Shown: positions 36,646 to 49,278 of the stretch, one piece after another
Position numbering within the stretch: the first letter of the stretch is position 1
Layout: the number at the start of each line of letters is the position of its first letter
NCBI GenBank assembly: GCA_036583965.1
Contig: JAZBQD010000026.1
Coordinates: 2,291,400-2,355,399, forward strand
Length of the DNA: 64,000 bases
Origin: Prunella strophiata
Lineage: Eukaryota > Chordata > Aves > Passeriformes > Prunellidae
Direction of reading: 5' to 3'
Position numbers and translations under genes: made by a program
Notes under the pieces: model-generated
The model's input: the letters and a program-made list of their open reading frames with translations, nothing else
Databases searched by the model: none
Told to the model about the DNA's origin: nothing

Positions 36646-39600
36646 CTCCCATTTGTGCCTGGGCCAAGGCGAGTGCTCTGTGCACGGAAGGCTCTGTGTG
36701 CCCTCATTCCCTTGGCAGGAAAAACAACCTCGGCCACTTCAGGGGAGGTGACTGCATTAGCAGGGGAGAAAGGAAAAAAAGGGAAGAAGAAAAGCAACCA
36801 GCAACAGCCAAAAAGTCTCAAGCATGGCCTGGTGCATTTGCAGTGAGCCAGAGCACAGGTTGGAACAAAACCTGGAGAAGGCAAAGGGATCAGGACATCA
36901 CAGAGTCACAAACTGCTGTGGATTCACTGCAGGTTTGATCTTCCCACAGGCAGTAAATCCATGACCTGGGCAAGGATGAAGGTGCAGGGCAGTTTCTGGT
37001 ATCCCAGGGTTCAAAGCCAGTTGCTGCTTTGGCCAAGCTGGCTGGCACCTGAAGTGCTGAGTGAGGATGGCAGAGCCCAAAGGGCTGGTCAGGACTCTTT
37101 GGTAACAGCTGGAAACTCAAATTGTGTTTTGCAATTCCATCCTTCCCATTGCACTGTGGCTCTTTGAGGCAGCTGCACAGACCAGCAGAGCCAAGCCCTG
37201 TTTATTGTGGATGGAGCTGTTACTTGTAGTGTTCTATAAATCATTTCCTTTCTTTAGGAAACATGAAACTCTTCGTGCCCAGAGGCATCTTGTGCTTTTC
37301 TCTCTTGTTTCAAGTGCAGAGGATGCTGCAGTGGTGAGCAGAGGTCCCACAGAGCAGAGCTGGTGGAAGGCATTGAACAGAGCAGCCACAGAGCTGCTTG
37401 GCCAGTCTTCAGAAATAAACCCATCTCAGAGAAATCATAAGGTAAATTCCTCTGTTCTCTGAAAGGAACGTTCAGGAAATGTCCACTGCCTTTGAACCCA
37501 AACATCCTGGAACTGTTTTCCTGAAGCACCAACACCTCAGTAAGTTCCCTGAGTTGGTTTGCAAGTCACCTGGGTAAATTCCTTGAGCTGGTCTCACCTC
37601 TGCCTCAGCCTGCACAATCACCGAGGTTTAGCTCTCTTTAAGCCCCATCTAATTATGCAATTTAACCGCAGCAAGAACAACAGCTTTGCTGAATATGCAA
37701 CAGTCTCCTCATTGTGTTTTGATGGGGGCAGAGAGAAGGAAGAGGTAATTCCGTTTAAAGTTCAGGCATTTCTATGGGGTTTTTCCGATGTGCAGAAGAC
37801 AGAGGCCTCTCTGTCTCAGGTGAATCTGGAGCCAGAGGCATTTTCCTGGTGTGTCCTGGGCGCAGCCACAGCTACCTGCACACAATGGCACAAACCCTGG
37901 CGTTTTTCCTGCTCATTTTTCTCCAGGACTGTAGTTCATTAACTCCAGTAACGCAGTTTCATTAATGTGCATTAACCAATGACTTTCCCATTACTGCTGC
38001 TGTCTCCAATCAAAGACTCATTTATGGAAAACAAGGGCAGAGGGAACAACATGCTTTGGCAGCTGTAAGATCATACGCCCAGAGCTTTAGACCCTCTGTC
38101 TTATATTTTTACGTTAAAGTATCACGAGCTATTACCATATTTTTCATTATTATTTGTGGCACTAAATACTGCAGCTCCCAGTGCCAGATGGCAAATATTC
38201 AGAATAAAAATAATGCAAGGCCAATCTTAGAAAGACTCAATGTGAGTGTAACAGCATGTATTCATCCTCCTTTCCTAATGCACATGGTTAAAATATTAGC
38301 AGACTTAAAATCTGGTTTTCCAATTTAGAGGAGTCACATATTACAGAATGATATGCATGCATATATACATATATTTAAATATGTACATATAAATTTTTTA
38401 ATTTCTTTCCATTTTATTTGCATGTTTCAAGGGTCTTAACATAATACATGGACATATCATCTTCCACTCTTCAGGAGGTTATTTTAACCAGGAAAGAAAA
38501 CCAAATAGTTTCAAAATGGAACATAAGCAAAACCCTTTTTCTAGAAATTGTTATTGGTACAAAATACTTTTTTTTAATATATAAACAGCTTGAGTCCTAA
38601 ACTTAACCAGATGGAAACGTGCCTACAAAGCGTTGGATCTAATTCAGAAGAGACTGACAGCCAACAGATGAGCCAATTTAGCCCATCCCATGCCAAAAAT
38701 GGTCAATCATGTTATCTTATGTGTGACTCGACTCTGGCAGATGCCAACTCTATCCAAACAACTTCAAGCATCTTTTTGGAAGACTGGATTATTTTACACA
38801 CACTTTTAAAAAATCATAATAATGCTCGATTTTTCTGGAAACCTTCCACTTAGCTTCAGCATTTTCACAAGAGATTTTTGATTAATTTATTTTAAGGATA
38901 AATCCTTTTATTTTATAGCCTAACAGAAGAAATGCTTTCCAACCCAACAAAGCCTGATAAAAAAACTACTAAATTGCAGTTCAGTGACAGACCCCCATTT
39001 GTTTAAATATTCATACAAGGAAAGCTTTACACCTGTGCAAATCTTCCTTAAGCCAAATGTTTGCTTTCAACAACACAAAGAATCACGACAGGAAGTACAA
39101 GTTAAAGGTGCTTCCTGTATCCCTCATTACCTTCCCCAAAATAAGGAGTAAAGTCAAAACTAAAGGAGTATTTTACATGCTGAGTGATTGCAACCAAGGC
39201 TTTTAAAAAATTTGTAATTCATAATCTCTCAGTGAATTCTCTTTTGTTGCTTATCAGAAGACTTATCAATCATCAGCCTCCACCTTCAACAGGACAGGAC
39301 TTCCACCTCTGTGTCCTCTGAAACTCACACTCTCTGGGCAGCACAGTGCTGGTACACTGGTTTTTTCCTTGTCCCTAATTTGAATAATAAAAAAGGAAAA
39401 AAAACCCACTTATTCAGTGATTACTCCATCACTGACAGCACAGGACCATTCAATCCCTCTCCAGTGCATCACATCCCCTGTAGCTAAGCCCTGTATCTGC
39501 TGTCAGCTTGGGCTCTGCTTAAACTCAGTCTGAATTTTAGCTTCCCACCAGCACCCCGGGAGGTCTCAGGTGATGAGAGTTCTCTGTTAGACTGAGAGCT

Positions 39601-40296
39601 GCAGAAACCACTGCAAACACTTAGCAGCTCATCATCTTTCACTGGACACCTTGAAAGGGCACATTTTAAAAGATGGACGTTTTCAAATCCATTGTTTCCA
39701 GGGAGAACGGTGCCAGCTTTCCTGCCACGAAGAGGGCAGAGGTTCTGCTCATAGCCAGCACTTTGGGTTGTCTTCTTGGCAATCACACACAAGGTTGCAA
39801 TTTCATTTTCCATTTGTCCAGGAGGTAATTGCAGTGCCTGTGTGAAGTGACCTTCCTGCACACGGAGCCAGGCAATTATCCACGGGACTTGCAGCAGCCT
39901 CTCCATTTCCAACCTTTTTATAGAGCCCTTTGTGATGGCAGGCCCAAGATTTTGAGCTCCACAGACATTCATCTAGGCTGAAGTCTGGGCATTTTTAGAG
40001 CTCTTCCTTCCAGGACAAACAGATATTCTCAGTGGTGTGAGCATTTCCTTCCATTGTTCCTGCTCCTCAGAAATAAGATGGTGTCAGGGTGTGTGTGACA
40101 AGGGACTTGGCTGCAGGTGTTCATATTGGACTAGAGGCAACTTTTACAGAAAAGGTCACACACATTTAAAGGATTCACTTCTGCACTTCCCAAGCATAAA
40201 ACACTCTGTTTTCAGTGGATTGAAATCACCAGGGTTTAGGCAACCACACCTTCCTTACATCAAACTTGTCCCTAATTTGTCCTAGCTAGTTTATAG
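36646..40296. other. Non-coding stretch
   Basis: No supported exon. The portion at about 37,940-38,330 is AT-rich with several homeodomain-type TAAT motifs and might be a conserved non-coding element. That cannot be told from one sequence. Confidence 0.5.
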
Positions 40297-40358
40297 ATTA
40301 TAAAACCATGGAATCATGGAATTGTTCAGGTGGGAGAAAACCTTCAAGATAGAGGATT
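40297..40358 (-). mobile_element. CR1 LINE 3' tail, very short
   Basis: Antisense CR1 end: aaaccatggaatcatggaat, then tgttcaggtgggagaaaacc and ttcaagat. About 60 bp, diverged. Confidence 0.65.
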
Positions 40359-43212
40359 TATAGATTAGATTGTTCTCATACCTTGTCAGCCCTAAGGCTG
40401 CTGGGAAAATATGGAGTCCTTGGAAAGAAATACAAACTGCTGGAGAAGCCTTTGGAAAAAATGGAAAAGTTAGATTTTATCCTCTAGGTGGTTCAATAAC
40501 AATTATTTAATTTCCTGTGTTTATGGATATTTAGCCAGTAGGGAAACCAAACACTTCAGTCAGACTCAGCCAGGCTGATCCCAGCTTCTCATTGGCCCAG
40601 ATAACCTCTGGCTGCACAGCAGCTCAGCACTCAGACAGTGCCAAGGGCTTCCCTTTGTACTCATTACCACTCACAGCCACTGCCCACCTCTGCTGTACAG
40701 TCTGCACTGCAAAAACTGGGTCTGGGATTCAAAAACTGCATTGGCAACAGTTGGGTGACTCAGCAAGTATAGTTTTTTCTACAGCCATATTCTTTTCTGC
40801 ACCTGTTTTAAAGAGCACCACTGGCTGAATTGGTTGTTGGCTGAGTTGGCTGTGCTGTCAAACCAATGTTTCCTTCAGTTCCTGTGCCACCACTCTCACA
40901 GGTCTTACAGCAGGTTCAGTAAGAACTTCAGGCCAAGTGTGTGTTAAAACAAGTAGATGGTGCCTACAAAACATATCACATACTTTGCTTGCACTGCAAG
41001 GAACCCTGTATTCAGTCAGAGGGCACAGCTGACTCATCCAGGGAGTCTTTAGAAAGCACAAGCTCTTCTCCTTGGCTGCTCACACTTATGCCTCGTGTGT
41101 GTTCCTAGGATGACCCTGGTGCACCTGTGAGTTTGCAGCTCTCCTGCCACTGCCCATTTCAGTTTAAGTCAGGGCTGAGTTGCTCTGAACCATGAAGTCA
41201 TTAGTGAGTATTCACTCCCCACACAGCCAGCACTGGGCACCAGAGCACTCAGCAGCCAGGGCTTCACCAGCCTCCTCCATCTCCTGCTCCTGCAGAGTTC
41301 ACTGGCCACTCTTTTCACTTTACTACCTCCTGCAGTCAGGGAGGAATAATCTGTTGAGAAACTTCCTTTTAATCTGGCTCAAGTATTGGGATGTGATCAT
41401 TTGTATAGAAATTCACCTGGATGGTGGTGTGGGTCCTCAAGGGAACCGCTTTGGAACCACTCCTTCTCCATGAAATATCACTGGATCTTGCTGCAGTCAG
41501 TGGGAATAAAAACAAGTGTGTTTAGCAGATGTCACAAACCGTTCCCAGGCTGTCACAGCTTTCCAACGTTTTCCAGTGGATTGTTATTACCAGATCCCTG
41601 CAAGTCAGCAGCAAGCGATGCTGCCTCTGACTCCGCTCATCCCGCTCTGACTGATGACGTGAGCTGTCAGACTGTAAACTCAGAGTTGTCACATAGCTGT
41701 AATTTGCAGATTTAGTAAAAGAGCTTAACATTCCTTTGAGTAAAGTACTTAAGAGATGTATTCCGTGGGATTTATGGGCTGTGAAAGTCAGTGTGGTTTT
41801 CAGCTAGAGCAGGATCGCCATAGGACGGCTCGAGTGTCAGTAAAGCAGCTTTGGCCTAAATCAGAGGCTGCCATTAGATGGGAGCTTATATCCCACTGAA
41901 GGAATTGCCACAGGGACTCTGATATCAAGTCTGAAAACAGCCATTTGGAGGATTTGCTTTTCTAGATACCTACTGGAATCACATAGGCATTTATTTACTG
42001 GAACTTGACTGCTTCCCAGCAGGCTAAATAACAGTTAGAAAGTTTAGGGCCTTCAATTAAATTAAACAAATACCACAAAATAATCAACAAAACCCATGTT
42101 TTTTTCAGCTTCCAGAGCTGATCATCCACTAAAAATTAGGTTTTTTATGGCTCCCTTTTGTTTTCACAAGTGCTATTTGCATTTGACTTGCTGACAATGA
42201 CTCCTGGACCATTTCCATCAGGAAATCATTTCAGTGCTGCAGCCCAGCTTCTGTTGTTCCCTTCTCACTGGACATACTCACTATACTCATACATACCAGG
42301 GCTTGATGGTGTGCCATTTCCTGTATGAATTAGGAGTTGAGAGTTACTCACCTGTGAATCACACACATATCTCCTGAGGGTAGATACAAACTGTTGGAAA
42401 CACCCCACACCAGCACATGCTGGACATTTATTGGCACAGCTGCTGTGCCAGTAAATTCTTCCCAGCTTCGATGCCATTGCATGATGGAAATATCCAGCTA
42501 AATCTGGCAGAATTAAAGTAATTCATGTACTAACCTAGGACAGAAGTTGCACAAAGTCTTAGGAATATTTAAGCAACTTTCAGACACTTTTTGGTAAAAC
42601 ATATTTTGGTTTGAGAATTCATTAACTGCTGGTAGTTCCAACTACCAGTTTTGCTGGAAGCATAGCTCAGGCAACAGCAACTATTAAAAAACCCACCTAA
42701 TGGGCTAAATCTTGCTCATGCTGCTCTTTAGGAGGTAACATTTTAGCCATGGAGTTCTACTATTTGGTGACAGAAGGTTTCTGTGGTCAGTTGGAGATTC
42801 CTATCATCAAAAATTCCAGGAACTGATAAGAAAGCAGAAGACTGAATGCAATTGCTCCACACATTGCAGCAGCACAGCACCCAAACACACCTTCAGCAGC
42901 CAGGTTTGCTCTCTGCAGCAGCATTAAGCAGGGTTCTTATAAACACTGAGTTTTAGTGGATGTGGCATTCAAATGGGTCTTCCAAGCTGTGGGATTTGTG
43001 CACAGGCTGCTGTCTGCAAAGCTCCCTGAGCATTTGGGAAGCACAGATACCTCACCCAGACATGCTGCTAAAAACCAAGACACCTGGAGAACCCCAGCAA
43101 CACCTGAGCCCAGCAGACAAGAACCACCTGGAGCAGGCTGTTGGAGCAGGCTGCTGTTTCAGGTGACCTGAAGCCCAAACTAGAATATGCAGAGGCTGTG
43201 ACACAGCTCCCC
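40359..43212. other. Non-coding stretch
   Basis: No exon or mobile element recognised. A TGACGTGA (CRE-like) octamer lies at 41,655-41,662. Confidence 0.5.
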
Positions 43213-43801
43213 TGTTGGAACCCAGCACATCCCTCTGGCTGCCCTGGATGGCTCCAGCCCCTGGCAGGGAGCTCAGAGACCTTGGCACAGAGCCCAAGAC
43301 CCCTGTGCCTTTGATTTCAATTCATGGAAAAAATTACCAACCTTATATGAAGAGTTGCAAGCCACAAAAATTAAGTAGAGTAAGAGTTAGTTTATCACAA
43401 GGTGAAAAAGTAGAATTTTGGGATTTTTTAGAATGAGGGTTTGGGGGTCAAGATGGAGGAATTTGGGTGTATTCTGTCCTTCTTTCTCCTTCTTCACAGC
43501 CTCCATCTTCTAGGTGACTGGTGGCATTTTTGGATTGGTTTAGAGTAGAGTTGAACTCTGTAACATGGGTGATGGGTATTGGAAAATAACTGTAAATAAT
43601 GTACAGGTAGTTTTTAGTATAAAAAGATAACACCATCCCCAGAGGTGGGCAGTGTGCCTGGGACTGACCTGCTGAACAGAGCTGGGCTGGTCAGGAAAAG
43701 AATGTAATAGAGAACAGAAAATAAACAACCTTGGAGACCACAAATGAAGAGTCCTGACTCCTTCTTCAGTGCTCAGGCTGGGACATAGAGACTTTCCAAC
43801 A
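43213..43801 (+). mobile_element. Solo LTR of an endogenous retrovirus
   Basis: A 589-bp segment bounded by TGTTGGAA and its exact inverse TTCCAACA, the terminal inverted repeats of a retroviral LTR. Inside are a TATA box (agtataaaaagata, about 43,617) and an AATAAA poly(A) signal at 43,720-43,725 about 100 bp later, in U3-R-U5 order on the plus strand. No gag, pol or env sequence and no primer-binding site follow, so this is a solo LTR left by recombination. The flanking bases (ctcccc and catctc) do not form a clean target-site duplication. Confidence 0.8.
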
Positions 43802-46800
43802 CATCTCAGGATCTCTTGAAACACATGAGAGACCCAACACTCCCCAAGCAGCATTTCACTGAGCAAACCTCTCCCTGCAAGGCTGTGGCTGCAGAGGTCC
43901 AAAGGCAGCACAGGGAGCCTTAGCAGTGTCCCATTGCTCTGAGGTCACCTCTGGAGGCAGCACCTTTCCACAGAACATGCTGGATTAAAGCCCAGCCCTA
44001 AGACTGAAGCTGCTCATGCTTCCTCCAGTTTAATACACACAAAGTGTTTTAGGGAGAATTATGGAATTACAACCCCAGTAAGGGGAGAGGGAGGAAGATG
44101 AGGCACAAGGTGAGGTCATGTCTAAGCAGGAGAGATCAGTTCACACACAAAGCCCAAGGGGCCTCTGCACGTGGCCACTGTAATGTGAGGCCCAGATTAG
44201 CACTCACAGTTTGGAGTGAAGGGATTGAATGGAGAAAATCTTCCTTCTCCACTCACCCAAGCTCACTACTCTTGCACTTTCTCTTCCTCTGACATTTAAC
44301 TACTGTAAAAAAAAAAAGATTTTTTTTTTTTCAAGTGTCTGTATTGTACAACATCAGGTCATTAATTTTTACCAAGTAGACTTCAGAAACATTGTGTGTG
44401 TGTGTTACCAGCATAGTCCTTGTGTGGGCTTTGAAGTGAAGCAATTTCCACAAGGCAGAAGGAACAACTCCAGCCTAAAATACTTGTGCCTTGTGCTCTT
44501 CCCCCTCCCTTGGATCCTGCCAAGTATCCTACGTTCCTGCAATCGCAAGTAGCGGCATCGACACGCGATATCACTCATCACCTTTTACAGATTCTGCAAA
44601 CACTGTTTTCCCCAGAGAACATTCCCTGGTTTTAATTGTAAATAAGCTGAATCTTTTATCTGTGTTCTTCAAAAGCCAGGAGATTTTCAATTCGCTGAAG
44701 AAATAAAGATTTTTACAACTCTGTGAGCAAACACATGAAGATGTATTTCCATCTTTTAAAAGCTCACAGCCCATTCTGTAATTCCTCCACTGCTGTTCTT
44801 GACTGGTTCCCTCCCAGCTACAGACTGACCTTCACATTCCATTTTCTCTGACAAGTGTAATATGGAAACTTTTCATCTGTTCAACCTCACTTTTCTAAAT
44901 ATTTGTTGGTGTATGTACAAGGCCAGTAAAATCTTCAGCTGACACTTGCAGAGCTCTGCACAAGGCACTCAAAGACACCCTACCACCTGCTGTATTCTGC
45001 TCCAGGCTCTTTGTTCCTCTCCATAATGGAGGGGAAGAACTTGTCTCCTTTTCCCTCTCCAGCACAAGGCTGAGAGCTTTACACCAAATTTATGTTGGTG
45101 TGACTTAAAATGTTTTACTTGACTTTATAAAGGGCATTACAAACTGGAAATGAATGTGGGGGAGCTGAGATGTTACATGACTCTTTCAGCTTTGGGGATG
45201 CTGTTTTAAATTCAATTTACACCAGTAAAGCATTTTGGATCTTTAACTAATAAATCCACTGTGCCAGTTAGTACAACTGACACTTCTCATCTGAAGGAGA
45301 TCCCACACCACAGCCTGAAGACCTGCCTCTGGAGAAGTCCTCTCTCAAGGTTTCTGATGGTTTTCCAGGCTGGGTAAGGCTCTGAGTTTAGAACCAACAT
45401 CTGCAGAAGGGTCAAATGTTACCTGGGAGGAATTTCAAAGATAGTTTTCAAGAACTAACCATTTAAGGATTTTCTTATAAAGACATCAGATTTATCCACT
45501 AAAGTCAAGAAGTAGATTAATTCTATCTGTTCTATCTACAATTTACCTCTTGTCCTTCCATCCATGACGTGGCCATTCCATTAATGTCAATAACATTTAT
45601 GGAGCACTCCTGCACTGTACCATTGCAGGATTTAAAGGTAGAATAAATGAACACTTAGAAACAGCAGCTGAAAGTTCACCCAGTCACCCCAGACTGCTCT
45701 AGGACCTCCCATCCATCCATCCATCCTGCACATGCCCTGTGCACAACCACACAACCACACAGAGCTCAGTGACAGCAGGACAGTGGCTGTTGTGGCTCAG
45801 ATCAATACAGTGCAGTATTAGTAACAGTACAGTAATTAATAACAATAATAAATGTTTCCTGGCATTCTGCTTTGATAATGAGCTACAGCTGCAAGTAGAA
45901 ATCCAGTGATTACACTGTCATGTCAAGGGTTCAAGCAGATTCCTTAAAACTTCTCTACTTTGACTGAGCACACATTAAGAGCTTACATTTATAAAAACAG
46001 AGTCTTTTAAAGCAAGAAGCAGTCAGGCTTCTCACAAGCACATTCATTCCCCTCAGGGGGATGCAGCCAACACAAGCTCCTCACTTGGTTTTGCAGCTCC
46101 ACACACAAAAGCAGGGGTGTGAAAGCTGAGTGGGGGCAGAATCCAGGTGTGGATCCATGAACTCAGCCCTGATGGATCACCTGGAATTCAGTCACCTTTA
46201 TACCAACCCACACCCCAGGATTGGTTACCTGCTCCACTGGCACCACCAAGCACCACAAACAATTGCTGAATTGAGACTCACATTCCATAGCAGTGACTGT
46301 TTCCTCTGGGAATTGCTGCGAGGCTGGAAGAGGCTTGTGACAGGACAGCCATTTCTATTCACAAAGATAAATCCTTTATTTAGTAAGAATTATCTACACA
46401 GAGATGAAGGACAGGAGTCAGGGTAAGGAGTCTTCCAGTGGAAGGGTTACACAATCTCATCTCAGCTGAGCTTTCTTGTTGTTCTGGAACATGTCACCTT
46501 CCTGTACAATGTAAGTTTTACATTTCCATTCTGAAAAGAAACTTGAAGAAAAGCTCAGTGTTGAGAGATGTAGGTAACTATAACTCCATGGACCAGAAGA
46601 GCTGAGATAACCTGAGGGATCATCTGCAAGGAGTAAGCTTTGAATATCCACTTGGAAAAAGCACAACCCCCTGTCTATAACTCATTAAGTTTTCTAACCT
46701 GGAGGTTAAAATAGCCCAAATTTTGTGTGTTGTGACTTGATATCTGGAGCCTAAAAAGTTTTTACATGGAAATTAGGATTGATTTCTCTAAGTTCACAGT

Positions 46801-49008
46801 TAACAGATTATACACTGCAAGCAGCAGCCCCTTTTTAAAGTCCATTTTCTACAAACATGTTTCCTCTAAAAACAGAAAGTGAAGAAAAAAAAAAAAAGTG
46901 TCTTTTTCTACTCTAAAATTGCAGGCAAAGATTTTATAATGGGAGTAGATAACTTGAATTTTGAACAACAACTAGCTACGAGTCCAGAATATGAAAAGCT
47001 GCTGTTTAGAAAAGGATGTTTCAGTTTGCAGCAGAGCAGAATTACCAAGATCCACTGAGGCTGGGAGAGAGCCCCCAGATCAATCTGTTTCTGTGAGAAT
47101 TGTAAGGCTTTTCTGAGAGGTGCCAGGCAGACTGTCCTAAGGGTCAGGGAGTCTCTCCAAAGCCACCACTCTCCCATTCAGTGCTTTAAGCATCTGCTTC
47201 AGTGGTGACACTTTGGAGTCACAGTACAGGAATAAAACCTCAAAATTTAAATTAAAAAAATAAAAAGAGCACAAGTTTGACTCTGCAGTAGACAGGAGAC
47301 TCACCCAGTATTGCTGCTTCTTCTCCACAGCAATTCACCCCAATACACCAAGCCAGGAAAGTTTACCCAGCAACTCCATGGCATGGGAAAGTTTTCAGTC
47401 ATCTCCAGAAACTCACTGGCACTTCTTTAAAACACATATTCTACTGTATGAGCAGCCTCTTGGTTTAGGAACTGCCTTTGTCCAGAGTTCCCTCCTGCCA
47501 TTCCATCTGAGGTTGGACAGAGCTGCAGCACATCCACTGGCACCAAAAGGATGGCAGAGACAGCTGATGGCCTTAGAGCTGCATCAAACCCTACAGATTT
47601 AAACAATTATTGATCATTCCTGGCATTTACCACCTGAAAACCATCCTCATTCCTAATCTGTAGTGCCCAAGACTCTCAGTCCTTGCAAAGTCCATTCCCA
47701 GTGATAAATCCATCAGCTTTTATCTGAAATTGTTCCCTCACAAATACAATCAGACTTGGCATAAAGTGGGTTTTGATTCCAGACATTTCACAGACAATTC
47801 CTGATTCTGTGCACCCTGTCAGGACTTTCTAGGATGTCCAAGCCCTGGAACATGGAAAACTTTTCACTGACAGAAGCCCTTTCCCTCCACATTTCAGACC
47901 AGAGTAATTTCTCATCTTTGTGCCAAAAGGAAAACAATCTTAGGATTGAAATATTGCTATTTACAGCTTTTGCCTGTTACCTGCTGCATGAACAGCAGAC
48001 AGATTAATTCCAAAAATCAGCTTTTGCAGAGCAGGGGAAGAGCCATAGTTTGGGGTTTGTCACAATGCAGGAAGGGGAGATTCCTCATAAATAAGATTTT
48101 CAATAAACCTTTTCTATTTCTGGAAGCTGGGAGATAACTGCACCCTTACAGTCCCCTCACTGTATGTCAGCAGCTCAACCAGGAGACAATTATGGAAAAT
48201 AAAGGGAAGGTTGTAAGCTGGAATTTTGCACTGCCACTACATTAACTGGACTTCACTTTGCTTCTGCACTCCAAGGATGGAAATTAAAGTGCTTTTAGAA
48301 TAATTTTTAACTGGAGACTGATGCCAGGCTGGTTTTCCATCCATCATTTTAAGGGAGAGAAAATAAGTAACTAGAAAAGGTTTCACTCCTTTTAAGTTAT
48401 GTTCCTATTTTTAGTTGTAGGGGAGGGGTATAACAAAAAAATAAACCCTATTTGCAATTAAATTTCCAGAAGCACCAAATTCAGCCCTTCCCTAGTGCCC
48501 ACACTGAGAAATCTTGCATCTGATTTACAAATGTAATTATATCAGTGTAATTATACCGGTGTAATTCCTCAGAAATAACAAAGTTATTTTTCAGCATCCA
48601 AGAGAAAGATTTTAATTCTTAAATTCAACATGAAGAATTACACCAGGATAGCTTGTGCTAAAGAGTTGGTGAACTTCCCTGGAGAGACAAGGCCTAAAAA
48701 TACAACCCTGTTGTGGTGGGATGAGTCTGGCTGGATGCTGGGTGCCCTCCCAGCTGGGCAGGGGGGAGAACACAACAAAAGGCTCATGGGAAAGGCACAG
48801 GGAAACCATTCAGCAATTACTGTCATGGGCAAAACAGACTCCACTTGGGGAAATTAACTTCATTTACTGCCAATCAGAAGTGTGAGCTGGGTAATGAGAA
48901 AATGAACAAAATGTTAAAACACCTTCCTCCCATCCCTGCCTTCCTCCCAGGCTCAACTTCACTTCAGAATTCCCCCCCTCCTTCCAAGCAGTGCAGGGGA
49001 TAGGGAAT
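43802..49008. other. Non-coding stretch
   Basis: About 5.2 kb without a recognisable exon or repeat family, apart from a short CCAT run at about 45,714-45,726 and A/T tracts near 44,307-44,332. Confidence 0.5.
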
Positions 49009-49278
49009 GGAGGCTGTGGTCAGTTCATCACATTGTCCCTGCTGCTCCTTCCTCCTCACTCTCTTCCCTTGCCCCAGTGTGTTTTTTCCATGTGTCCTCT
49101 TGCCACAGGGTGCAGTCCTTCAGGAAAAGGCTGCTCCAGTGTGGGTCTCCCACAGGGTCACAGCAAACCTGCTCCACCACAGGCTCCTCTTTCCATGGGT
49201 CCTGCCAGGAGCCTGATCCAGTGTGGGTTTCCCCCAGGGTCAGAGCCTCCTCTGGCAACATCCCCCTGGCTCCAGGAT
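49009..49278. repeat. Fragment of a dispersed avian repeat flanking the minisatellite
   Basis: It contains gctgctccagtgtgggtctc, cacagggtcac, and a second diverged copy, ctgatccagtgtgggtttcc, about 85 bp later. It also has a ctgctccaccacaggctcct block resembling the neighbouring 41-bp unit. From memory this matches a repeat seen across bird genomes with these strings. I cannot name the family. Confidence 0.5.

Noticed and set aside
36453..36884. ORFs with Gly-Arg-Glu-Gly-Lys or Phe-Pro-Ser-Leu-Pro repeats
   Set aside because: Translations of the AAGGG array.
43802..44300. Retroviral internal region after the LTR at 43,213
   Set aside because: No primer-binding site and no gag or pol reading frame; the LTR is solo.
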